Positions 1 through 7,176 of a stretch of 9,799 nucleotides of DNA are shown piece by piece. Source of the DNA: Methanomassiliicoccaceae archaeon (GTDB lineage: Archaea; Thermoplasmatota; Thermoplasmata; Methanomassiliicoccales; Methanomethylophilaceae). Made by a program: the position numbers and the translations under genes. The stretch is taken from the NCBI GenBank assembly GCA_009786295.1, contig WQTN01000108.1:1-9799 (forward strand), in the 5' to 3' direction. A model generated the notes under the pieces. It was not told the origin of the DNA. It saw nothing but the letters and a program-made list of their open reading frames with translations, and searched no databases. Within the stretch, counting starts at the first letter, position 1. The number at the start of each line of letters is the position of its first letter.

Positions 1-1
1 A

Positions 2-2437
2 TACGGCCTGAAGCACATACACAGCGAGCTTGAGAACATAAGGACGATAAGGAGGTACAAGAAAGATGTCAGAAGATACCTCTACTCGAACGCATCCAGA
101 AGGATATATGACTCTTTCTTGGGGCTCAGGACCCTGGAAAAAGTAATGGACCTTTACGTACCGGAGGACACAGAGTTCTTCAAAGAGAAGAAAGTGGCTG
201 TGATAGGGATAGAGTTCTTTGACGATCTTGATAAGCACTTCATTCCAATAGATCATGACGAGATCGACATCTTCACCGACGGCAGATTCGAGATCGATAT
301 CATCTACGAGGTCGGCAATGACAGGCAGATCGCCGAGAACACCGTAAGCATGATTGATGCTGAAAAAGCGAATGACACCGCCATTGTGCTGGATACGACC
401 GGCCCGATCGCCGATGCCGTAAGGGCAGCTTTGTACCGAAGGAACATACCTTTCAAGAACACGATGTCCGTGAAAGACCTGTCCCAGGTGAGGGACTATC
501 TGCAGTTCCTATCGCTTTCGCTGTCATATGAGACACTGAGAGTGAGACACGTAAGGGAATTGCTCTCAGGTTACAAAGGGCATTTCCGCCAGAGGGAAGA
601 TGAGTATCTTCTCCATAAGATAGAGGATCATCTGGACAAGGGAACGAAAGAACTTGTGGAAGTGATGAAGAACATAAGGGACCACACTTTCCAGGAGGTC
701 TGCGACAGAGTTGTTAATTCTGTGCACAGGCCGCAGATCAAGATGCTCATAGAGGATATGAGGATCGGCGACACAAAAGTGACCTCCAAACTTGTGAATG
801 AGCTGAGCTATGCGGTGAACAACATCGATGATCTGCATCACAATGAAGAGATACCCGACGACGAAAAGAAAGGCGTACTGCTCGCCGACTGCCTGAAATC
901 CGTGTATGTGGACAGACCATTCGTGATATATCTGGGACTGGGGCCAGAGTGGTCGTATGTCTCAATGGGAAAGGAATACATCGACAGAGAAGCCGAGGCA
1001 CAACTCAACATGTACAGATTCTCGGTGCTTTTGCAGCAGGGAGAGTCAAGGCTGTATGCAGTGAATTCCATGAGGAACGGCAAGGAGCCGACCCCCTGTA
1101 CGATATTCGAGCAGATAAAAGCGGACGAAATGGTCCAAGGGGATGGACCGTCATCGGTGTCGGCGTTCAAGGACGTGGCGAATAAGATCGTCAAAGGGCA
1201 ATGGACATCACCGCAGCAGAACGAGCCGGTCGCAAGAGGCGATGAGAAATTCGATGCGGCAGAGACAAAGGACTGGAGGTTCTCCAAATCCACATACAAC
1301 AACTACTACGCATGTCCACGCGCCTATATGTACGGGCGGATGATCCACATACCTGATTCAGAGAAGACGATCTTCGGAAACATCATACACCAGTTCGCAG
1401 AGTTCTATCTTTGTTATCCGGATCTGGTGAAAGGCAGGACTGAACATTACACAGAGATGATACGCGAGAAATACTCAGGACTCTCGAGCCAGCAGATGGA
1501 AGAGATTGACGGCAGCAAGATAAGGGTCTGCATGGCCAACGTCATACGTTTCATCGACTCCCTCGGAATAAAAGATGTCCCCCTTGACAGGGATCATTCG
1601 GCGAGGGAACACAAGAACATGTTCATGGAAATGCACAACTGCATGAAGTACAGCAGCATGACCGAGACAGAATTCACCACGAACATGCACCCTCTTCTCG
1701 GCAATTTCGATCTGATAGTCAACAACAGGATAGTGGATTACAAAACAGGAAAAGCAAGTTCCCTCAAAAATGTCAAAGACAGCATGGACATGTCCCGGAA
1801 GCAGAACTTTTTTGAATTCCAGCCGCTGATCTATCTCTCCCTTCTGAGAGACAACTCTCCACCACCTTACAGATTCAGCCTCGTATATGTGGCGGACAAT
1901 GACGTCCGTTCGGTCACAGACAAGGATTTCAGGATAAACGAGAACATCCGCAATGTTGTGCTGATCCAGGAAAACATGAGGGAGTTCCTATCCGATCCCG
2001 ATTCTCCGGCCAAAAGCGATTTCGGGCCCACCTACGCTAAGATAACCGGAGGGTGGAGCTCTTTTGTGGATAAGGCATTCGATGCAGGAACGGATTCATG
2101 CGGATCCTGGAAGGACGACGAGAACCTGATAGCATCCATAATGAGCATGCTGGGTATGAAGAGCAAGACAGACCACGACAATGTCTCAAGGGTGCTGAAA
2201 AAACTGTCCGCGATCATATCGGCGGGGATGTTCGCCGATGATACGGAGGTAGTGGTCCCCTCGGACACGCTTGAAAGATTCCTTTCGCAGGTCGACAAGG
2301 ACCATGATATTGCCTCTGTGCAGATATATTCTGATTTTCCCGCATCTCCCAGAATGGATTGCGGCAAATGCAGTTTTTTCAAGGCATGCACGAGAGACAT
2401 CATCGATCTGGAGGAAGGCGGTGATGAGGATGAGTGA
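2..2437 (+). CDS. addB: AddB-like subunit of a helicase-nuclease, iron-sulfur RecB-type nuclease (5' partial)
   Basis: Probable AddB-type subunit of an AddAB DNA-end resection complex. The frame is open from base 2, so the start lies outside the window and 811 residues are visible (numbered from base 2); bacterial AddB is about 1,150. A TTG at 119 would be a start only by default. The first 400 or so residues resemble the second half of a superfamily 1 helicase with decayed motifs: the stretch near 310-350, where motif VI is expected, has no recognisable arginine-finger motif. The C-terminal nuclease has GNIIH (H463), D570, then D579-Y-K581 in a DYKTGK motif, and Q607/Y611 in QPLIY. Four cysteines, C438 and C787-x2-C790-x5-C796, match the AddB/Cas4 4Fe-4S arrangement that clamps this nuclease fold. 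It overlaps addA by 14 bases, in the order usual for bacterial addBA. An alternative is a lineage-specific AddB-like nuclease. The nuclease call is firm; the exact orthology is less so. Confidence 0.85.
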   Translation, partial: YGLKHIHSELENIRTIRRYKKDVRRYLYSNASRRIYDSFLGLRTLEKVMDLYVPEDTEFFKEKKVAVIGIEFFDDLDKHFIPIDHDEIDIFTDGRFEIDIIYEVGNDRQIAENTVSMIDAEKANDTAIVLDTTGPIADAVRAALYRRNIPFKNTMSVKDLSQVRDYLQFLSLSLSYETLRVRHVRELLSGYKGHFRQREDEYLLHKIEDHLDKGTKELVEVMKNIRDHTFQEVCDRVVNSVHRPQIKMLIEDMRIGDTKVTSKLVNELSYAVNNIDDLHHNEEIPDDEKKGVLLADCLKSVYVDRPFVIYLGLGPEWSYVSMGKEYIDREAEAQLNMYRFSVLLQQGESRLYAVNSMRNGKEPTPCTIFEQIKADEMVQGDGPSSVSAFKDVANKIVKGQWTSPQQNEPVARGDEKFDAAETKDWRFSKSTYNNYYACPRAYMYGRMIHIPDSEKTIFGNIIHQFAEFYLCYPDLVKGRTEHYTEMIREKYSGLSSQQMEEIDGSKIRVCMANVIRFIDSLGIKDVPLDRDHSAREHKNMFMEMHNCMKYSSMTETEFTTNMHPLLGNFDLIVNNRIVDYKTGKASSLKNVKDSMDMSRKQNFFEFQPLIYLSLLRDNSPPPYRFSLVYVADNDVRSVTDKDFRINENIRNVVLIQENMREFLSDPDSPAKSDFGPTYAKITGGWSSFVDKAFDAGTDSCGSWKDDENLIASIMSMLGMKSKTDHDNVSRVLKKLSAIISAGMFADDTEVVVPSDTLERFLSQVDKDHDIASVQIYSDFPASPRMDCGKCSFFKACTRDIIDLEEGGDEDE
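2410..2414 (+). promoter_or_regulatory. Ribosome binding site of the addA-like gene
   Basis: GGAGG lies inside the end of the upstream gene, nine bases before the ATG at 2424. A second, GGTGA-like match at 2420-2424 would serve the ATG at 2430 instead. Both ATGs are in the same frame, so the choice changes only two residues. The sites support translation from within the overlap rather than from the TTG at 2271. Confidence 0.6.
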
Positions 2438-5300
2438 CCTCAACGCATCGCAGAAAAAGATTGCCGAGGAACTCGACGGGATGATCGTTGTGGATGCCGG
2501 TCCCGGGACAGGCAAGACGCATACCATTGTGGACAGGTTCCTGAACATCCTGAGGATAGAGAACGTCGATACGAACGATGTTCTTCTGCTTACTTTCACA
2601 AGGAATGCGGCCAGCGAGATGGAGGAAAGGATAAGGAGCAGGATGTCCGGGACAGAGCTCTCCGAATCGTCTAAATTCATCAAAACAAGCACATTCGACT
2701 CTTTCTGCTACTCCGTGGTAATGGAATCTCCTGATACAGTGAGCAGGTTCTTCAGGATGGAGGAGGTGCTGACAAGAGGGGCGAACCTCATCGAGAATGA
2801 GACGCTGAACCTTGAATACTTCATGGATTTCTTTGACCGCTTCATGATAGCCCGCTCAGGAGAATACAAAATGCAGGGAGTGATCGCATCACAGAGCGTT
2901 CCTGAGCTGTATCATATCATCAACAAGCTGATGTCAAGAGGCGTCATACCTCTGAGGAAAGGATGGTTCGGCGGAGATGACGGCAAAATACTGATGGGAG
3001 ATCAGGAAGAGATACTCAGAACGCTTTTGAGCGAGAACGAGGAGGTCAGCACCAGAGGGAACTTCAAGCTGTCCGGTTCCCTGTGCGACAAATTTTCAGG
3101 TGATCAGGCATTTTTCACAGAATACGGCATCTCAAAAATGGGACCTCTCCCTGACGTGATGATAACAGATGCCGCGTTCGATGACAGATATGACCTTCTG
3201 GCACTTGTCCATGATATCTATTATGAATATATCAGGAACTGCATCAACGATGACAGACTGACATACGGGCTTGTGGCATCCTTCGCATTCATAGTCCTGT
3301 ACAGCGAGAAGAGCGTCAGGGAAAGGATGTCCGTGAAATACCTGATGATCGACGAATTCCAGGACACTAATGAGAATCAGTTGATGATCGCGCTGATGCT
3401 GCTGAAAAAACCGAATCTCTGCGTTGTCGGCGATTGGAAGCAGGGGATATACGGATTCAGGCACGTCTCGATACAGAACATAACAGAGTTCGAGAAGAGG
3501 GTGGTATCGCTGAGAAGGACATTGAACGACGACAGCGTAAGAGTGTCGTTCAGCATACCGGATGTGAAGAAGCTCTCGCTCGATATGAATTACAGGAGTT
3601 CTCAGATCATAATAGATGCGGCGTTCGATTCTCTTTACATACCGGCAGTGAAAGAAGAGGCGATCGATAAAGACTATCTTGACGAGAAGATAACGAGGAT
3701 AACGGCGCAAAGAGAAGACATAGGCGGCGATACCATGATCGAGTTCGTTTCCGCCCCTTCGAAGGAAGAGGAGGTGGCCGAGGTGATCAGAACGATAGCA
3801 GGCTATGTCACAGGAGATCACAAGATCCACGATGGCGGAGCTGAAAAGCGCCCAGGCTTTGAGGACATAGCCGTTCTCTGCAGGAAGACCGATCTGTGCC
3901 GCGCCATAAGCGAAGCGGCAGCCTCGTCCGGAATACCCGCATTCCTCCAGGGGGACGTAGAGGTCATGTCTGCCAGAGAAGGAAAGCTTGCGCTTGCATG
4001 GCTGAAATATCTGAACAATCGGGACGATGAGTGGGGCATAGGCCCCATAATGGCCGACGCAGGGTACACTCTGGAGGATATCCTCAGGATGAGAAAGGAC
4101 CCTCCAAAAGTGTTCTCCCAAATGAGGTCTTCCCTCATGAGAAAGAAAAGGCGCATCACAGACCTTCTTTCTTCAATATTCGCGTTCTACGGCCTGAACA
4201 ACGACATGACGCAGACCATAATCTCTGTGATATCATCTTCTCACAGGGACTCTCTGCTTACGATATCCGATGTCATCGGAATGATAGAGAGGGATATCGA
4301 GGATCACACCAAGTATCAGGTCGACGGCATGCTTGACCGCAAGGCGGTGACGATACAGACCATGCACAAATCAAAGGGGCTGGAATATCCGATAGTGATA
4401 ATCGCCGGGGTGGATCAGAGAGTGATGCCCGGCACCCCGAGGGACGCATCGGCGTATTCTTTCAACGATATCACGGGCATAAGATGCAGAAAGGACGTAT
4501 CCTCATTCGGGGAGGATTATTCTAAGATCACCAGATCATGGAAGACATATCTCGCAGAATATGCCCTGCCGAAAGATTACAGCGAAGAGAGAAGGCTCAT
4601 GTTCGTCGCTCTTTCAAGAGCGAAACAATACGTCACACTCATATCCGGGCCGAAGCCGTCGCGTTTCTTTGAACATCTGTCTAAAGGAAGGGTAAGACCG
4701 TGCGGGAAAGGAAGCGTCAGAAACATCGATACGGATGCGGAGGTCAGTCTTATCCAGGTTCCCCCGGTAGGCGGGGTTGCCTCAAGGAGGATCAATCTCG
4801 CCGTCCATGATATAATGAGCTCTCTCGGGTCGTTCCGTCCGGATGCGGAGACTGATGAGGTATCCGGCAAAGGAAAGAAATACGGAACGGAGATACATGA
4901 GCTGGCACATGCCATGGCTGCCGGCCATAGGATAGATGACGAGCGCCCGGAGACATCTGTGATAAGAAACATACTTTCGGCCGCATCGGACGCCGATCTG
5001 ATATATCCGGAGATGGAATGCTCCCTTCCTTTCAATGATCTCAACGTAACACTGAAAGGAATAATCGATCTCCTTGTTGTAAGGCCTGATGCAATTGAGA
5101 TACACGATTACAAGACCGATGCTGATGCATCCTACGAAAGTGAATACCGCATACAGCTGAGCGTGTATGCCCACGCTGCTTCGGAAGTCTACGGCAGGCC
5201 TGCGAAATGTTTCATAGACTATGTATCGCGGGGAGAGACAGCGGTATTCGATCCTCTTCCCAAAGAAAAGATCGCAGAAAGAATCCAAAGAACATTATGA
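2424..5300 (+). CDS. addA: AddA-like UvrD-family helicase with C-terminal RecB-type nuclease
   Basis: Probable motor and nuclease subunit of an AddAB-type complex: an ATP-driven 3'-5' DNA translocase that unwinds broken ends and cuts a strand. With the ATG at 2424 it has 958 residues, shorter than typical bacterial AddA (about 1,200). Helicase motifs run in order: Q-motif glutamine (Q10), Walker A AGPGTGKT (25-32), Ia LLLTFTRNAASEM (54-66), II LMIDEFQD (307-314), III VVGDWKQGIYGFR (334-346), IV MNYRSS (388-393), V TIQTMHKSKGLEYP (643-656), and VI EERRLMFVALSRAK (721-734). The C-terminal nuclease has GTEIH (821-825), D882, D895-Y-K897 and Q911-x3-Y915. The D882-D895-K897 spacing equals that of RecB D1067-D1080-K1082. 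No cysteine cluster is present, as expected for AddA. The start was chosen for its GGAGG at nine bases; the open frame continues upstream to a TTG at 2271, but that would overlap the previous gene by 167 bases. Translational coupling with addB is likely. Confidence 0.92.
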   Translation: MRMSDLNASQKKIAEELDGMIVVDAGPGTGKTHTIVDRFLNILRIENVDTNDVLLLTFTRNAASEMEERIRSRMSGTELSESSKFIKTSTFDSFCYSVVMESPDTVSRFFRMEEVLTRGANLIENETLNLEYFMDFFDRFMIARSGEYKMQGVIASQSVPELYHIINKLMSRGVIPLRKGWFGGDDGKILMGDQEEILRTLLSENEEVSTRGNFKLSGSLCDKFSGDQAFFTEYGISKMGPLPDVMITDAAFDDRYDLLALVHDIYYEYIRNCINDDRLTYGLVASFAFIVLYSEKSVRERMSVKYLMIDEFQDTNENQLMIALMLLKKPNLCVVGDWKQGIYGFRHVSIQNITEFEKRVVSLRRTLNDDSVRVSFSIPDVKKLSLDMNYRSSQIIIDAAFDSLYIPAVKEEAIDKDYLDEKITRITAQREDIGGDTMIEFVSAPSKEEEVAEVIRTIAGYVTGDHKIHDGGAEKRPGFEDIAVLCRKTDLCRAISEAAASSGIPAFLQGDVEVMSAREGKLALAWLKYLNNRDDEWGIGPIMADAGYTLEDILRMRKDPPKVFSQMRSSLMRKKRRITDLLSSIFAFYGLNNDMTQTIISVISSSHRDSLLTISDVIGMIERDIEDHTKYQVDGMLDRKAVTIQTMHKSKGLEYPIVIIAGVDQRVMPGTPRDASAYSFNDITGIRCRKDVSSFGEDYSKITRSWKTYLAEYALPKDYSEERRLMFVALSRAKQYVTLISGPKPSRFFEHLSKGRVRPCGKGSVRNIDTDAEVSLIQVPPVGGVASRRINLAVHDIMSSLGSFRPDAETDEVSGKGKKYGTEIHELAHAMAAGHRIDDERPETSVIRNILSAASDADLIYPEMECSLPFNDLNVTLKGIIDLLVVRPDAIEIHDYKTDADASYESEYRIQLSVYAHAASEVYGRPAKCFIDYVSRGETAVFDPLPKEKIAERIQRTL

Positions 5301-5316
5301 ATTAGCCGGAGATGAT

Positions 5317-5346
5317 ATGCCTGAGGAAAGAAAATATATGGATTAA
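5317..5346 (+). other. Orphan ribosome binding site with nine-codon mini-ORF after addA
   Basis: GGAGATGAT at 5308-5316 matches the archaeal Shine-Dalgarno ideal GGAGGTGAT at eight of nine positions. An ATG follows at 5317, 16 bases past the addA stop, and opens MPEERKYMD before TAA at 5344. The AT-rich spacer begins inside this mini-ORF. It may be the head of a former third operon gene cut off by the hipBA unit, a chance match, or a tiny leader. No product is claimed. Confidence 0.25.
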
Positions 5347-5369
5347 AATAACTTATTTGTTATTTTAAT
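5342..5369. repeat. Perfect 11-bp inverted repeat before hipB
   Basis: ATTAAAATAAC (5342-5352) and GTTATTTTAAT (5359-5369) are perfect reverse complements separated by six bases, TTATTT. The element lies about 80 bases upstream of hipB in a spacer that is about 88% AT. It could be an operator for the XRE-family antitoxin. It could also be the addA operon terminator, since its right half is the T-rich kind of sequence used for archaeal termination. Its distance from the TATA box makes simple blocking of the core promoter by this site alone less likely. Confidence 0.55.
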
Positions 5370-5408
5370 ATCAATATATTACAATTATATAACATATAAG
5401 TTATTTTA
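5344..5408. repeat. 13-bp inverted pair spanning the hipB upstream region
   Basis: TAAAATAACTTAT at 5344-5356 is the exact reverse complement of ATAAGTTATTTTA at 5396-5408. The arms are separated by 39 bases. The left arm overlaps the 11-bp inverted repeat, so the shared core GTTATTTTA occurs three times: inverted at 5344-5352, direct at 5359-5367 and direct at 5400-5408. The third copy ends ten bases before the TATA box. Two distant sites plus a local palindrome are what would be expected of cooperative or looping autorepression by a HipB-like dimer. The very low complexity of the spacer raises the chance of coincidental matches. Confidence 0.5.
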
Positions 5409-5411
5409 TTA

Positions 5412-5426
5412 GAAAACATTTATATC
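5412..5426 (+). promoter_or_regulatory. Promoter of hipBA (BRE GAAAAC plus TATA box TTTATATC)
   Basis: GAAAAC at 5412-5417 fits a purine-rich TFB recognition element, and TTTATATC at 5419-5426 fits an archaeal TATA box. The centre of the box lies about 26 bases before the A of the hipB ATG at 5448, the usual distance from TATA box to transcription start. No Shine-Dalgarno sequence lies between the box and the ATG, so the mRNA is predicted to be leaderless. Confidence 0.7.
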
Positions 5427-5447
5427 TCAAAACCCAATCACTGTATC

Positions 5448-5792
5448 ATGTATTCCTCATCAGATGTCTACGAATTGTCGGACACTGAGATAATAAGGCT
5501 GGTCGGAGAGAAGATACGCACCATCAGACTGAACAATAATGTGACAAGGGAGCAGCTGCAAAAGGCATCGGGAGTGCATGCAAAGACCATAGGCGATCTG
5601 GAGAGCGGCAGAAACATCACACTGGTCACGCTGGTCTCGGTCCTGAGAGGCCTCAGAGAACTGAACCTGCTTGACCGCCTTCTCGAAGAAGAGGCCGTGA
5701 GCCCCCTTCTCCTCTATAACGCGGGAGGAAACGTTCCGGTACGCGCGACAGGACGCTCTTCCGAAGCGCGGAGGAAAAGGATAACCATATGA
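5448..5792 (+). CDS. hipB: HipB-like XRE-family antitoxin / autorepressor
   Basis: This 114-residue protein carries a Cro/C1-type helix-turn-helix at about residues 18-72. The positioning helix is TREQLQKASG (33-42) and the recognition helix is HAKTIGDLESG (44-54), followed by the VLRGL segment common to HipB-like antitoxins. The C-terminal tail is basic (SSEARRKR, 104-111). The inferred role is to bind the neighbouring HipA kinase, neutralise it, and repress the shared promoter. The ATG at 5448 was chosen because it sits at the predicted transcription start and lacks a ribosome binding site, as in leaderless archaeal genes. The stop overlaps the hipA start by four bases (ATGA), implying coupled translation. 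The inverted repeats upstream are candidate operators. The DNA-binding fold is clear; the antitoxin role rests on the hipA partner. Confidence 0.85.
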   Translation: MYSSSDVYELSDTEIIRLVGEKIRTIRLNNNVTREQLQKASGVHAKTIGDLESGRNITLVTLVSVLRGLRELNLLDRLLEEEAVSPLLLYNAGGNVPVRATGRSSEARRKRITI

Positions 5793-7066
5793 AAATAATG
5801 ACCAAAGTGAACATATGGGGCATGACAGCCGGAGTTGCATACTGGGATGAGAGAGTAAGGTGCGCCAGATTCCAATACAATCCCGCATTCGCAGAGAAAG
5901 GGATTGAGCTCGCCCCGATCATGATGCCTATTTCCAATAAAATATACTCCTTCGAGGATCTGGAACGTTATGCCTTCAAAGGGCTCCCAGGCATGCTTGC
6001 CGACTCCCTGCCTGATAAGTATGGCAATACTCTTATAGACATGTGGGTCCGCCGCAACAGGATCGATCCGAATAGCTTCACTCCTCTTGACAGGTTGTGC
6101 TATGTGGGAAGGAGAGGAATAGGCGCTCTTGGATATGAGCCTGCGATCAGACAAAACACCAGACCTGAAAAGATAGATGTAGATCTGCTCTCTTCATTGG
6201 CCGCAGAGGCTGTCAGCGAGAAAGAGGAGGTATGTGCCGATTTGTCTGAAGAAGGGATCAACGAACTGATATCAACAGGCACTTCCGCCGGCGGAGCTAG
6301 GGCGAAGGCTGTGATCGCTCTTGATGAATCAACAGGGGAGATCATTTCAGGGCAGGTTCCGCATTCCGAAAAGTATACGGACTGGATCATAAAATTTGAT
6401 ACAGAAGACGAGAATAAACACGGATTCTGCAGAGTGGAGCACGCCTATCACAAAATGGCTTCCGACTGCGGTATCAAGATGAGCGAATGCCGTCTTTTTG
6501 AGACAAGAAAAGGCATACATTTCATGACAAAACGTTTTGACCGTATAGGCGGGGAGAAGATACACACTCAGACTCTCAATGCGATCGCCCATTATGATTT
6601 CACTGTTCCTGCAAGGCACTCCTACGAACAATTGTTCTCAGTGATGAGAAGGATGGAGCTTCCTGCGGCAGATGCTGACGAGATGTTCCGCAGAGCCGCC
6701 TTCAATATCATAATGAGGAACAACGACGACCATACCAAGAACATCTCGTTCATGCTCCGCAGAGGAGGAGAATGGAGGCTCGCCCCGGCATATGATATAA
6801 CATATGCATACAAACCCGGGAACATTTGGATACAGGCACATCAACTGACAGTCAATGGCAGGACCGGTGGTATCACAAAAGATGACCTGCTGGCACTTGC
6901 GCACAATGCTAACATCAAAGGTGCGGAGGATAAAATAGAGGCAGTTCTGACGGTTGCGGACAGATGGAAAGATTATGCGGAAGAAAGCTCTGTGCCTTCA
7001 GTGACATCTGAAAAGATCAATACTTCGCTGGAAGAATGTAAAACCTTGTTCATGCCGCAAAAGTGA
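5789..7066 (+). CDS. hipA: HipA-family serine/threonine protein kinase toxin
   Basis: This 425-residue protein is close to full length (E. coli HipA has 440). The N-terminal HipA domain is at about 1-120, with LPGMLADSLPDKYGN at 66-80. A glycine-rich loop GTSAGGARAK (164-173) holds S166 in the region of the E. coli autophosphorylated Ser150. K202 in IIKFD is the probable ATP-binding lysine. The catalytic loop NDDHTKN (312-318) places D313 at E. coli D309 and N318 at N314, and D336 in AYDIT matches the metal-binding D332. HipA kinases phosphorylate translation factors such as glutamyl-tRNA synthetase and halt growth; the target here is unknown. AGGAT at 5778-5782 is six bases from the start, and GGAGG at 5770-5774 lies further away. 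The start overlaps the hipB stop by ATGA. Nothing looks truncated, so activity is expected. Codon use resembles neighbouring genes, so transfer, if any, is not recent. Confidence 0.9.
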   Translation: MKIMTKVNIWGMTAGVAYWDERVRCARFQYNPAFAEKGIELAPIMMPISNKIYSFEDLERYAFKGLPGMLADSLPDKYGNTLIDMWVRRNRIDPNSFTPLDRLCYVGRRGIGALGYEPAIRQNTRPEKIDVDLLSSLAAEAVSEKEEVCADLSEEGINELISTGTSAGGARAKAVIALDESTGEIISGQVPHSEKYTDWIIKFDTEDENKHGFCRVEHAYHKMASDCGIKMSECRLFETRKGIHFMTKRFDRIGGEKIHTQTLNAIAHYDFTVPARHSYEQLFSVMRRMELPAADADEMFRRAAFNIIMRNNDDHTKNISFMLRRGGEWRLAPAYDITYAYKPGNIWIQAHQLTVNGRTGGITKDDLLALAHNANIKGAEDKIEAVLTVADRWKDYAEESSVPSVTSEKINTSLEECKTLFMPQK

Positions 7067-7098
7067 AAGAGGATCCGAGCGTTTCATAATTCATCTTA

Positions 7099-7103
7099 TT
7101 TTT
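7099..7103 (+). terminator. T-run, candidate terminator of hipBA
   Basis: Five consecutive T residues lie 33 bases after the hipA stop, in a T-rich stretch from about 7095. Euryarchaeal termination often uses such T-tracts without a hairpin. A weak flanking pair, GTTTCA (7081-7086) and TGAAAC (7103-7108), could form a six-base stem, but its 16-base loop makes it unconvincing. Confidence 0.35.
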
Positions 7104-7108
7104 GAAAC

Positions 7109-7122
7109 ATTTGTATACAAAT
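7109..7122. promoter_or_regulatory. Perfect 14-bp palindrome upstream of the P-type ATPase
   Basis: ATTTGTATACAAAT reads the same on both strands. It is centred about 37 bases upstream of the centre of the TATA box at 7149-7156. It has the size and symmetry of a dimeric regulator site, for example a metal-responsive repressor of the pump. Alternatively its TTTGTATA half, preceded by the BRE-like GAAAC at 7104-7108, is itself a distal TATA box with a start near 7140. Confidence 0.45.
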
Positions 7123-7148
7123 CTGAAAAAATGCAGGTCCAAAGTTTC

Positions 7149-7156
7149 TTTATAAT
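7149..7156 (+). promoter_or_regulatory. TATA box of the P-type ATPase gene
   Basis: TTTATAAT begins 28 bases before the ATG at 7177, almost the same spacing as the TATA box of hipB (29). This predicts transcription starting at or next to that ATG and therefore a leaderless mRNA. The six bases upstream (AGTTTC) are a poor TFB element, so the alternative box at 7110-7117 cannot be excluded. Confidence 0.55.
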
Positions 7157-7176
7157 CCGAAGTGATGTTGAGTCCC

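Noticed and set aside
2271..2423. Extended addA start at TTG 2271
   Set aside because: It would add 51 residues overlapping the AddB cysteine-cluster region by 167 bases, with no Shine-Dalgarno sequence; the ATG at 2424 has GGAGG at nine bases and begins just before the helicase Q-motif.
3132..4121. Open minus-strand frame of 329 codons
   Set aside because: It lies entirely opposite the addA helicase motifs and its translation shows no recognisable domain; it is a shadow of the real gene.
5312..5368. Second mini-ORF of 18 codons from ATG 5312
   Set aside because: Its start overlaps the Shine-Dalgarno-like sequence itself and its coding part runs into the inverted repeat; nothing supports expression.
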